Part shown: positions 9,531 through 17,867 of the stretch, piece by piece
Numbering within the stretch: the first letter of the stretch is position 1
How the letters are laid out: every line of letters begins with the position of its first letter
Assembly (NCBI GenBank): GCA_041060555.1
Contig: JBEUDS010000001.1
Strand: one strand, 5' to 3'
Origin: CAUJIW01 sp963205175
GTDB lineage: Bacteria > Pseudomonadota > Alphaproteobacteria > Sphingomonadales > Sphingomonadaceae
Length of the DNA stretch: 64,000 nt
The notes under the pieces: model-generated
What the model was told of the DNA's origin: nothing
The model's input: only the letters and a program-made list of their open reading frames with translations
Database searches by the model: none
Translations under genes and position numbers: made by a program

Positions 9531-10283
9531 ATGACCGCCCGTCCTGTCCTTGGCATCATCTGCTGCACCCGCGACGTCGGCGGCGTGCCCGCCCAGACCG
9601 TGCTCGATCGCTATGTGCGGGCGGCCCTTCGTTTCTCCGACGCCGCCGGTCTGCTGGTGCCTGCTTTGCCGGAGCTGATGCGCGCCGACGAGGTGGCGCC
9701 CCGGCTCGATGGCCTGCTGCTCACAGGCAGTCCCTCCAACGTTAGTCCCGCCCACTATGACCCGATGATCGAGGACGCCGACGGGCCGTTCGATCCCGGC
9801 CGCGATCGCATGGTGTTTGATCTGGTCGAGGCGATGACCCGGGCCGGCAAGCCGGTGTTCGGCATCTGTCGCGGTTTTCAGGAACTCAATGTCGCGTTCG
9901 GCGGCACCTTGCGGCGCGATATGTCGGCCCATCCCGACCTGCTGGCCCACCACGCGCCGGCGGATGTCGGCTATGACGCCATGTTCGCCCATGGTCACGA
10001 CGTGACGTTGCGGGAGGGCGGGGCGCTCGCCCAAGCTCTGGGGCGAACTCAGGCAACGGTCAACAGCGTGCATTTCCAGGGTGTCGACCGGCTGGGTGAT
10101 GGCCTGACCGTCGAGGCGCGGGCGCCCGACGGCGTGGTCGAGGCATTTTCCGGTACCCGGCACGGCGCCCCGGTGCTGGCGGTGCAGTGGCACCCGGAGT
10201 GGGATACCGATCAACACCCCGACTCCCAGGCCTTCTTTGGTCTGATGGGCAGGGTGTTGCGCGGCGGCCCGCTTGGCGTATGA
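9531..10283 (+). CDS. puuD: Gamma-glutamyl-gamma-aminobutyrate hydrolase family (class I amidotransferase-like, C26)
   Basis: This 250-residue hydrolase is expected to release GABA from gamma-glutamyl-GABA, a late step of the glutamylated putrescine pathway. The nucleophile is Cys113 in FGICRGFQELN, and the His/Glu of the triad lie in VQWHPEWD near the C terminus. The ATG at 9531 gives the typical MTARPVLGIICC start; the longer frame begins inside the non-coding gap after the ATPase. It follows the transporter by 58 bases. Catalytic residues and context agree well. Confidence 0.9.
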   Translation: MTARPVLGIICCTRDVGGVPAQTVLDRYVRAALRFSDAAGLLVPALPELMRADEVAPRLDGLLLTGSPSNVSPAHYDPMIEDADGPFDPGRDRMVFDLVEAMTRAGKPVFGICRGFQELNVAFGGTLRRDMSAHPDLLAHHAPADVGYDAMFAHGHDVTLREGGALAQALGRTQATVNSVHFQGVDRLGDGLTVEARAPDGVVEAFSGTRHGAPVLAVQWHPEWDTDQHPDSQAFFGLMGRVLRGGPLGV

Positions 10284-10325
10284 TGCGGCCATGATCTGGC
10301 GCATGAAGCCCTTTTCACGATGAGC

Positions 10326-10347
10326 GCCCGGCTCGGCTGAGCCGGGC
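10326..10347 (+). terminator. Stem-loop between the hydrolase and aminotransferase genes
   Basis: A perfect 9-bp GC-rich stem (GCCCGGCTC / GAGCCGGGC) with loop GGCT lies 43 bases after the hydrolase stop. There is no T-run, so it may be a weak or factor-dependent terminator or an RNA-stabilising hairpin. The rest of the 162-bp gap shows no gene; AGGAG precedes the aminotransferase start. Confidence 0.4.
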
Positions 10348-10445
10348 TCCGCGGTGCGTTCTGGCCTGTTCGCGCCGCGCTCCCATGCCGCCTCAATGCC
10401 CTTTCGCGTCCTGCGGGGCGCTCCGTATCCGTCAGGAGTCTTTTC

Positions 10446-11828
10446 ATGACCCGTCTTCGCAATTACGACGCCGCCGAACTGCGCCGGCTGGACCTTGAAC
10501 ATCATCTACCGGCCCAGGCCGACTACAAGCTGCTCCAGGAACTGGGTGGCAGCCGCATCATCACCCGCGCGGAAGGCTCGACCATCCATGACGCCGACGG
10601 TAACGCCTACCTCGACGGCATGGCCGGCCTGTGGTGCGTCAACGTCGGCTATGGCCGTGACGAACTGGCCAAGGCAGCCTACGACCAGATGCTGGAGCTG
10701 CCCTACTACAACACCTTCTTCAAGACCGCGACGCCGCCGGCCGTCCTGCTGGCGGCCAAGATCGCTGAAAAGCTGGGCGGCAACCTGTCCCATGTCTTTT
10801 TCAATTCATCGGGCTCGGAAGCCAACGACACGGTGTTCCGCATGGTCCGCCATTACTGGGCGCTGAAGGGCGAGCCGAAGCGGCAGATCTTCATCAGCCG
10901 CTGGAACGCCTATCACGGCTCCACCGTCGCCGGCGTCAGTCTCGGCGGCATGAAGGCGATGCACGCCCAGGGCGGCCTGCCGATCCCCGGTGTCGAGCAT
11001 GTGATGCAGCCCTACCTGTTCGGCGAGGCCTTCGGCGAGGACCCCGAGAAATTCGCCGAGCGGGCGGCGGCCGCCATCGAGGAGCGCATTCTGGCGGTGG
11101 GGCCGGAGAATGTGGCGGCCTTCATCGGTGAACCGGTGCAGGGTGCTGGCGGCGTCATCATCCCGCCGCCGGGCTACTGGCCGCGGGTGGAAGCCATCTG
11201 CCGCAAGTACGGCATCCTGCTGGTCATCGACGAGGTGATCTGCGGCTTCGGCCGGCTTGGCCGCTGGTTCGGCCATCAGCATTTCGGCGTCAAGCCGGAC
11301 CTGGTGCCAATGGCCAAGGGCCTGTCGTCGGGTTACCTGCCGATCTCGGCGGTGGGCGTCGCCGACCATATCGTCGCCCTGCTGAAGGAAAAGGGCGGCG
11401 ATTTCGTGCATGGCTACACCTATTCCGGCCATCCGGCGGCGGCGGCAGTCGCACTGAAGAACATCGAGATCATGGAACGCGAGCATCTGGTGGAGCGGGT
11501 CGCCGAGGATGTTGGCCCCTATCTCGCCAAGGCGCTGGCGCGGCTGGCCGACCATCCGCTGGTCGGCGAGGTGCGCTCGCTGGGGCTGATCGGCGCGGTC
11601 GAGATCGTCGCCGAGAAGGGCACCAACAAGCGCTTCGGCGGCGCGGAAGGCACGGCCGGCCCGATGGTGCGTGACCTGTGCATCGCCAACGGCCTGATGG
11701 TGCGCGGCATCCGCGACACCATTGTCATGTGCCCGCCGCTGATCATCACCCACGCCGAGATCGACCGGCTGGTCGACATCATTGGCAAGTCGCTCGATCA
11801 GGCCACGCCCAAGCTGCGCGCGCTCTGA
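10446..11828 (+). CDS. spuC: Class III aminotransferase, putrescine/polyamine-pyruvate type (SpuC-like)
   Basis: This 460-residue PLP aminotransferase is expected to move the amino group of putrescine, cadaverine or a related omega-amine to pyruvate. Family features are the N-terminal GLWCVNVGYGRDELAKAA segment, cofactor aspartate in LLVIDEVICGFGR, and the PLP lysine in VPMAKGLSSGYLP. The start has AGGAG seven bases upstream. It lies last in the polyamine locus, facing the convergent ugd. It offers a transamination route parallel to the glutamylated route upstream. Beta-alanine-pyruvate aminotransferase is an alternative name for close relatives. Confidence 0.85.
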   Translation: MTRLRNYDAAELRRLDLEHHLPAQADYKLLQELGGSRIITRAEGSTIHDADGNAYLDGMAGLWCVNVGYGRDELAKAAYDQMLELPYYNTFFKTATPPAVLLAAKIAEKLGGNLSHVFFNSSGSEANDTVFRMVRHYWALKGEPKRQIFISRWNAYHGSTVAGVSLGGMKAMHAQGGLPIPGVEHVMQPYLFGEAFGEDPEKFAERAAAAIEERILAVGPENVAAFIGEPVQGAGGVIIPPPGYWPRVEAICRKYGILLVIDEVICGFGRLGRWFGHQHFGVKPDLVPMAKGLSSGYLPISAVGVADHIVALLKEKGGDFVHGYTYSGHPAAAAVALKNIEIMEREHLVERVAEDVGPYLAKALARLADHPLVGEVRSLGLIGAVEIVAEKGTNKRFGGAEGTAGPMVRDLCIANGLMVRGIRDTIVMCPPLIITHAEIDRLVDIIGKSLDQATPKLRAL

Positions 11829-11846
11829 CATCCACCGGTGCACCGC

Positions 11847-11870
11847 CCGCCGTCGGCGCAGCGACGGCGG
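11847..11870. terminator. Bidirectional stem-loop between convergent genes
   Basis: A perfect 9-bp stem (CCGCCGTCG / CGACGGCGG) with a 6-base loop sits between the convergent aminotransferase (+) and ugd (-). There is no clear T-run on either strand. Position and symmetry favour a shared terminator. Confidence 0.45.
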
Positions 11871-11923
11871 TGTCGGTGTGGCAACGGCAGCGGGACAACT
11901 GAACTCTGCCCGGCAGTCAAGCC

Positions 11924-13234
11924 TCAGGCGTGCGGCCGGCCAATCGAGACGTAGGTAAACCCGGCTTCAGCCATGTCTTCCGGGCGGTATATGTTGCGCA
12001 GGTCGACGAACACTGGTGCTGCCAGCAGTCGCTTGACGTGCGTGAGGTCGAGCGCCCGGAACTCGTTCCACTCGGTGATGATGACCAGTGCGGCGGCGCC
12101 CTTCATGGCCTCATAGGGATCCTGCGCGAAGTCAACGTCAGGCAGCAGCGGCCGGGCGTGGTCCATGCCGATTGGGTCGTAGGCGCGCACGCTGGCGCCG
12201 GCGGCCTGCAGGGCGGGGATGATGTCAAGCGACGGGGCGTCACGCATGTCGTCGGTGTTCGGCTTGAAGGTGAGCCCGAGCACGGCGATCGCCTTGCCGG
12301 CCACCGAACCGCCGCAGGCCTCGATGACCCGCTGGGCCATCTGCTTCTTGCGGGCGGCGTTGATCGCGACCGTGGCCTCGATCAGCTTGAGCGGGCTGCC
12401 GGCGTCCTCCGAGGTCTTGAGCAGCGCCAGCGTGTCCTTGGGAAAGCAGCTGCCGCCATAGCCGGGGCCGGGGTGGAGGAACTTGTCGCCGATGCGCTTG
12501 TCGAGGCCGATGCCGCGGGCGACGTCCTGCACATTGGCGCCGACCTTGTCGCACAGGTCGGCGACTTCGTTGATGAAGCTGATCTTCATCGCCAGGAAGC
12601 CGTTGGCGGCATACTTGATCAGCTCCGCCGATTCACTTGAGGTGAACAGGATCGGCGTGTCACGCAGGAACAGCGGTCGATAGACCTCGCGCATCACCTT
12701 GCGGGCGTTATCGCCGACGGCGCCGACCACCACCCGGTCGGGGTGGGTGAAATCCTGGATCGCCGAGCCTTCGCGCAGGAACTCGGGGTTGCTGGCGACC
12801 TCCAGCCGTTTGCCGGGCGCCACTTCGGCGATCAGCGCGCGCAGCTGGGCCGCTGTGCCCACCGGCACGGTCGACTTGGTGACAATAACGCAACCATCGG
12901 GCGCGGCGGCAGCGACCTCACGGGCGGCGGCGTAAACATAGGTGAGATCGGCATGGCCATCGCCACGCCGCGATGGCGTGCCGACGGCGATGAACACGGC
13001 CTCGGCGGTGCTCACCGCCTCGGCGAGCGCCGTGGTAAAGGCCAGGCGGCCAGCCCGGATGTTGCGGGCCAGCATGTCGTCAAGACCGGGTTCATATATC
13101 GTCGAGGCGCCGGTCTTGAGCTTGGCGACGATCTCGGGATTGGCGTCGACGCAGGTGACGCTGTGGCCAAACTCGGCAAGGCAGGTGCCCGAAACCAGGC
13201 CAACATAGCCGGTGCCAACGACTGCAATGCGCAT
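11924..13234 (-). CDS. ugd: UDP-glucose 6-dehydrogenase
   Basis: This 436-residue enzyme oxidises UDP-glucose to UDP-glucuronate with two NAD+, supplying precursors for exopolysaccharide or lipid modification. The N terminus is the NAD-binding GTGYVGLVSG. TSTVPVG-type and ASNPEFLREGSAI motifs follow. The catalytic cysteine is Cys263 in GPGYGGSCFPKDT. C-terminal LGLTFKPNTDDMRDAPS is diagnostic. Length is normal. It lies 96 bases downstream of the chemoreceptor on the same strand, with a direct repeat in that gap that might be an operator. Confidence 0.95.
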   Translation of the reverse strand: MRIAVVGTGYVGLVSGTCLAEFGHSVTCVDANPEIVAKLKTGASTIYEPGLDDMLARNIRAGRLAFTTALAEAVSTAEAVFIAVGTPSRRGDGHADLTYVYAAAREVAAAAPDGCVIVTKSTVPVGTAAQLRALIAEVAPGKRLEVASNPEFLREGSAIQDFTHPDRVVVGAVGDNARKVMREVYRPLFLRDTPILFTSSESAELIKYAANGFLAMKISFINEVADLCDKVGANVQDVARGIGLDKRIGDKFLHPGPGYGGSCFPKDTLALLKTSEDAGSPLKLIEATVAINAARKKQMAQRVIEACGGSVAGKAIAVLGLTFKPNTDDMRDAPSLDIIPALQAAGASVRAYDPIGMDHARPLLPDVDFAQDPYEAMKGAAALVIITEWNEFRALDLTHVKRLLAAPVFVDLRNIYRPEDMAEAGFTYVSIGRPHA

Positions 13235-13281
13235 GATCTGTGCCTCGGTAAGTGACTGATGCCGAGGCTGTGTTCCAGCAA

Positions 13282-13298
13282 TGTGACCTCAGTGTGAC
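13282..13298 (-). promoter_or_regulatory. Direct repeat upstream of ugd, Pho-box-like
   Basis: TGTGAC repeats with 11-bp spacing (on the minus strand GTCACA-N5-GTCACA), 48 bases before the ugd start. Head-to-tail repeats one helical turn apart are typical of PhoB/OmpR-type response regulator sites. The match to the Pho box is partial, so the regulator is a guess. Confidence 0.3.
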
Positions 13299-13330
13299 TG
13301 TTTGCTGATTGTTGAAGTTCCTGTGAAATA

Positions 13331-14653
13331 TCAGCGCCTCAGGCTTACCAGCAGGTCCCGGACCCTGGATTCCAGCACATCCACGCCGTCCTTTACACCA
13401 GCGACATTGCCGACCATGTTCTCGGCTTGGCAACCTGAGCGCCGGGTATCGCCGGCCACCTTGCTCATACCGTCCGCGGCCCGCTGCGCGGTTTGCGCGG
13501 CTTTCTGGATGTTGCGGCTGATCTCGACACCGGCGTGGTTCTGCTCCTCGACCGCCGCGGCGACCGTCGATGTCACCGTGTTGTTGCGCTCGATGGTATC
13601 GGCAATGGCGGCGACGGCCTGTGCAGCCCGCTCGGCGATCGACTGGATCGAGCCCACCTGCTCATGCACGCTCTTGGTCGCCTGGGCGGTCTGGGTCGCC
13701 AGCGTCTTGACCTCGGAGGCGACGACGGCGAAGCCGCGACCGGCCTCGCCGGCGCGTGCCGCCTCGATGGTGGCGTTGAGCGCCAGCAGATTGGTCTGGC
13801 TGGCGATCTGGGAGATCAACTGAACGACTTCGCCAATCTGGCTGGCGGCCTGGCCCAGCTGCGCGACAGTGTGCGTGATCGCGTCGATCTCCGCCGACAC
13901 CTTCCCGGAGACGCCGCGCGCCTCGTGAACCTGGCGGGCGATTTCGTGAACCGATGCCGTCATTTCCTCGATGGCGACCGCACAGCCCTGAACATAGGAG
14001 GAGGCCTCGGTCACGGCGTCGACCATCGACAACGAGGCACTGGAGGCTTCGGCGAGATCGCCTGCCATGGCATGGGCGGATTGCCGCATGGTCTCCCCCT
14101 GCGCGCTGACCAGAGACACTGCCCCCTGCACCTCCTGCTCGATCCGGTCGGCGACGGCCTGAAGTTCACGATCGAGTTTGGCCTGACCGGCCTCGATGTA
14201 CACCGACACCGCCAGCTCCATGTCCAGCAGCGTTGCCTTCTGCACGGCCTTGAGTGTCGCCAGCACGTCGGGCTGGTGCGCCAGCGCTTCACCAGCGATG
14301 ATGTCGGTCAGGCCATCCAGGGCCCGGGCGTAGGCGCCAATGTACCATTTCGGCTCCAGGCCGATGCGTTCGTGCGCGTTCCCGATAGCGGTTGCACGGT
14401 TGTGATACTCGTCGTCGAAACGACCTTCCAGCAAGGTCAGCCAGTGGGCGTGCTGGGCTTTCTGCAGTCCATCAACCCGCCCGTGCAGCATCGGCGCCAG
14501 GGCGGGTTCCGCCAGCATGTGCACATAAAGGGACTGGAGGAGCGGGGCGATACGGTTGTCGATGCGCTCGCGGGCCGCGCGCAGCAGCTGACAGTCCGAT
14601 TCACTTATGCCAAAAAAACGCACCCGATCAACGATGCCCCGGTTGGTCGACAT
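13331..14653 (-). CDS. Globin-coupled methyl-accepting chemotaxis protein (HemAT-like aerotaxis receptor)
   Basis: This soluble 440-residue chemoreceptor has an N-terminal sensor globin (about residues 1-150) that should bind haem and oxygen. The proximal histidine is His94 in AIGNAHERIGLEPKWYIGAY, the most conserved motif of globin-coupled sensors. A helical linker and an MCP signalling domain follow (about 200-440), with the hairpin tip EAARAGEAGRGFAVVASEV. No membrane segment is visible, as expected for HemAT. I chose ATG 14653 because AAGGAG lies about nine bases upstream; the frame is open 18 codons further. It should control flagellar rotation in response to oxygen through CheA/CheW, which are not in the window. 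Confidence 0.9.
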   Translation of the reverse strand: MSTNRGIVDRVRFFGISESDCQLLRAARERIDNRIAPLLQSLYVHMLAEPALAPMLHGRVDGLQKAQHAHWLTLLEGRFDDEYHNRATAIGNAHERIGLEPKWYIGAYARALDGLTDIIAGEALAHQPDVLATLKAVQKATLLDMELAVSVYIEAGQAKLDRELQAVADRIEQEVQGAVSLVSAQGETMRQSAHAMAGDLAEASSASLSMVDAVTEASSYVQGCAVAIEEMTASVHEIARQVHEARGVSGKVSAEIDAITHTVAQLGQAASQIGEVVQLISQIASQTNLLALNATIEAARAGEAGRGFAVVASEVKTLATQTAQATKSVHEQVGSIQSIAERAAQAVAAIADTIERNNTVTSTVAAAVEEQNHAGVEISRNIQKAAQTAQRAADGMSKVAGDTRRSGCQAENMVGNVAGVKDGVDVLESRVRDLLVSLRR

Positions 14654-14710
14654 AATGGCAAGACTCCTTGCGATGGTCCCCCAACCGTGCGCCATAGTGT
14701 ACGACAACGA

Positions 14711-14725
14711 TTAACAAGCCTCTAA
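14711..14725. promoter_or_regulatory. Near-match CtrA-type site in the MCP/fdhD divergent gap
   Basis: TTAA-N7-CTAA, one mismatch from the TTAA-N7-TTAA box, lies 57 bases from the chemoreceptor start and 34 bases from fdhD. Weak by itself; listed because two perfect boxes occur elsewhere in the window. Confidence 0.3.
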
Positions 14726-14759
14726 GGTGCTGGAGTTTTGGCGCAAACAGGAGTGTGGC

Positions 14760-15629
14760 ATGGCCGCTCACGGGCGAACGTTCGAGTGCACCGAAATGGG
14801 GCAGGGCAGTACCGCCGTCGAAGTGCTGGAGCTGTTTTCTGATACCGCGAGGGCGTCGGATCGCCAGGTTCGCCGAATGATCGCGGAAGTCCCGGTGTCG
14901 CTGACCTACAACGGCGTCGCTCATGTGGTGATGATGGCAACCCCGCTGGATGTCGAGGATTTTGCCGTCGGATTCACGCTGACGGATGGCCTGGCGGATA
15001 CGTTCGACGACATCGCGGACGTCGAGGTGCGCGAGGTGTCCCCCGGATTGCTGGTGCGGATCGACCTGCCGGCCCGGCTGGCGGGACGTTTGAACGAGCG
15101 GCGGCGTGGCATGGTGGGCCAGACCGGTTGCGGCCTTTGCGGCGTGATCGAGCTTGAGCAGGCAGTGCCTGCGGCGCGCAAGGTCCCGTCACCGGGTCCG
15201 GTGATGCCGGACGTGATTTTCCGGGCGCTGACGGCACTGCGCGACCGCCAGTCGCTCAATCAGGCCACGGGCGCCGCCCATGCCGCCACCTTTGTTGGCT
15301 GGCAAGGCGATCTGCGCCTGGTGCGCGAGGATGTTGGTCGCCACAACGCCTTCGACAAACTGATCGGCGCGCTCGCCAGCGCCCGCATTGACCGCGCATC
15401 CGGCTTTGCATTGCTGACCGCCCGTTGCAGTTATGAACTGGTTGCCAAGGCCATGATGGCCGGCATTCCGATGCTCGTAACCCTGTCGGCGCCAACCGAC
15501 CTCGCGGTGCGGCTGGCGCGAGACGCCGGCTTGACCCTGCTGTGTCTGGCCCGGGAGGACTCGGTGATCGTCTGCCATGATCCGGCAGGCCTGTTCGCTC
15601 GGCAGACCGGTGGCGGACGGCAGGACTGA
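14760..15629 (+). CDS. fdhD: Formate dehydrogenase accessory sulfurtransferase FdhD
   Basis: This 289-residue protein transfers sulfur from a cysteine desulfurase to the molybdenum or tungsten bis-MGD cofactor, making formate dehydrogenase active. The essential pair Cys124/Cys127 lies in GQTGCGLCGV, and the C-terminal REDVGRHNAFDKLIG motif is diagnostic. I chose ATG 14760 because AGGAG sits six bases before it; the frame is open 11 codons upstream without such a site. No formate dehydrogenase is in the window, so it acts on a distant locus. MoaA for cofactor synthesis is encoded at 58121. Confidence 0.93.
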   Translation: MAAHGRTFECTEMGQGSTAVEVLELFSDTARASDRQVRRMIAEVPVSLTYNGVAHVVMMATPLDVEDFAVGFTLTDGLADTFDDIADVEVREVSPGLLVRIDLPARLAGRLNERRRGMVGQTGCGLCGVIELEQAVPAARKVPSPGPVMPDVIFRALTALRDRQSLNQATGAAHAATFVGWQGDLRLVREDVGRHNAFDKLIGALASARIDRASGFALLTARCSYELVAKAMMAGIPMLVTLSAPTDLAVRLARDAGLTLLCLAREDSVIVCHDPAGLFARQTGGGRQD

Positions 15630-15852
15630 ACACCACAAGCGCCCCGACAGCCGCCGACAACTGAGCATGGCCCGACATCGGGCGGCATGTGGTCGCACAA
15701 TAGCGCCCGGCATGGCACCCAGGCGTGCCCAGGCCTGTGATCAGGCTGCGCCGTGCCGGAACTCTATTTCGGACCTGCCCGGTCACATCTGGTTCATAAA
15801 AATCAGTTGCAACAAGACACACCCTATGCCAATGCGACGCGGCGAATAGTAT

Positions 15853-15867
15853 TGCGAATAATTCGCA
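15853..15867 (+). promoter_or_regulatory. Perfect 7-1-7 palindrome, Fur-family operator
   Basis: TGCGAAT-A-ATTCGCA is a perfect 15-bp palindrome with the 7-1-7 geometry of Fur boxes. It lies 27 bases before exbB, in a 264-bp gap otherwise without a gene. Sequence plus downstream TonB/siderophore genes make iron-dependent repression by Fur or a relative very likely. Confidence 0.75.
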
Positions 15868-15893
15868 TTTCACCGTGCGTAGAGGAGGTCAGA

Positions 15894-16670
15894 GTGGCGG
15901 CAGTGTTGGGGCGGTTGTCCGGCGGCTGGGGTGTACTGGTGCTTGGCGTGCTGATCCCCGCGGGCGCCATGGCGAGTCCGGTGGGGCAGAATGTGCACGC
16001 CAGCCTGTCGGTAGGCGGCATGTTCATGCAGGCCGACTGGGTGGTGAAGCTGGTCATGATCGGCCTTCTGCTGGCCTCGGTGGCCACCTGGACGGTCTTC
16101 ATCGCCAAGGCCATGGAACTGCGCAAGGCGACGGCCATTCAGCGCGCGGCGCATGACAGCGTGGTCACGCTGCGATCGCTCGCGCAGGCCAGCGGCATTC
16201 CGGCACTGGCCGGCTCGCCGCTGATCCGCGAGGCGCTCACGGAGCTGGAGCTTTCCGCCGACGCGCTGTCCGATGCCGAGGGCGTGAAAGAGCGGGTGGT
16301 ATCCCGCTTCGAGCGCTACGAGGCGGCCAGCGCCCGCCTGATGACCCGCGGCATCAATATCCTCGCCACCATCGGTGCCACCGCGCCTTTCGTCGGCCTG
16401 TTCGGGACCGTGTGGGGCATCATGAACAGCTTCATCGGCATTGCCGAGAAGCAGACCACCAACCTTGCCGTGGTGGCGCCGGGCATCGCGGAAGCCCTGC
16501 TGGCGACGGCGCTGGGGCTAGTGGCCGCCATTCCGGCGGTGGTCATCTACAACCATTTCAGCCGTCGCATCGCGGCGCACCGCGCCCTGGTCTCCGACAC
16601 GGCGGCCGCCATCCTCAGGCTTGTCTCGCGCGACCTCAGTCGCGGAACCGTGGTCATCGGGCAGGGGTAA
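15894..16670 (+). CDS. exbB: ExbB proton channel protein of the TonB system
   Basis: This 258-residue inner-membrane protein builds the pentameric proton channel that energises TonB. After an N-terminal signal-like hydrophobic stretch (MAAVLGRLSGG...GAMASP) come a first membrane span (VVKLVMIGLLLASVATWTVF), a cytoplasmic helical part, and two later spans with the MotA/ExbB signature GLFGTVWGIMNSFIGIA. I chose GTG 15894 because GAGGAGG is just upstream; the frame is open 47 codons further, but that would run through the Fur-like palindrome. First gene of the iron operon. Confidence 0.92.
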   Translation: MAAVLGRLSGGWGVLVLGVLIPAGAMASPVGQNVHASLSVGGMFMQADWVVKLVMIGLLLASVATWTVFIAKAMELRKATAIQRAAHDSVVTLRSLAQASGIPALAGSPLIREALTELELSADALSDAEGVKERVVSRFERYEAASARLMTRGINILATIGATAPFVGLFGTVWGIMNSFIGIAEKQTTNLAVVAPGIAEALLATALGLVAAIPAVVIYNHFSRRIAAHRALVSDTAAAILRLVSRDLSRGTVVIGQG

Positions 16671-16674
16671 GGTC

Positions 16675-17096
<422 letters not shown>

Positions 17097-17100
<4 letters not shown>

Positions 17101-17852
17101 GCCTGCTGGCGCTCACCCGGGATGAACAGCAGCAGTGGACCCTGGCCGGTTCGGTGGCACTGCTGGTGCATGTGAGCGTCGTGGCGCTGATGCTGGCATG
17201 GGTTCGGCCCGCCGAACCTCCTGTCCCGGAACCGGTGGTGCTGGTCGACCTGCCACCCGAGGCGGCACCGGAAACGGCGGTGGCATCGCCCCAGCCTGTC
17301 ACGCCGCCGCGGCCGGAATACAAGGCGCCACAGCCCGTGGCGCCGCCGGTGAAGATCGCGCCGGTGCGTGCGCCTTTGCCCGTCGATCCGGTGACGCTGC
17401 CACCGCCGGCGCCATCCGAGCCGCAACCCCCGCCGCCCGCCGCGGAAACTTCCCCCGCTGTGGCGACCTCGGCACCCGTCAGCCCGGCGGCGGCCTCGAA
17501 CACGGAACCCAACGCGGGTTCCGGCGCGGTGCCCGGCAATGACCCGCGTGCCCGCAAGCGGGAGGCGGATTATTTCGCCCTCATCAGCGCGCACCTCAAT
17601 CGCCGCAAAACCTACCCGGTCGAGGCGCGTCAGGCCCGCCAGCAGGGCGTCGTGGTGGTGCGCTTCACCGTGGACCGCAATGGCGGCGTCTCCAACGTTT
17701 CCATCAAACGCAGCAGCGGACACGAGCTTCTTGATCAGGCGACCCTCGCCCTGCTCGCCAAGGTCGCGCCACTGCCATCGATGCCCGCATCCATGCAGCG
17801 CGACAGCGTCACGCTCTCGCTGCCGATCGATTATTCGCTGAAAACCAACTAA
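17097..17852 (+). CDS. tonB: TonB energy transducer
   Basis: A 251-residue periplasm-spanning protein. It has an N-terminal membrane anchor (about residues 15-36), a long Pro/Ala-rich spacer (about 40-145) and a C-terminal TonB domain (about 150-250) with the motif YPVEARQARQQGVVVVRFTV. It carries energy from ExbBD to the outer-membrane receptor encoded immediately downstream. It starts with an ATGA overlap with exbD and ends 15 bases before the receptor. Confidence 0.93.
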
Positions 17853-17867
17853 GGAAAGGAAATCGCC

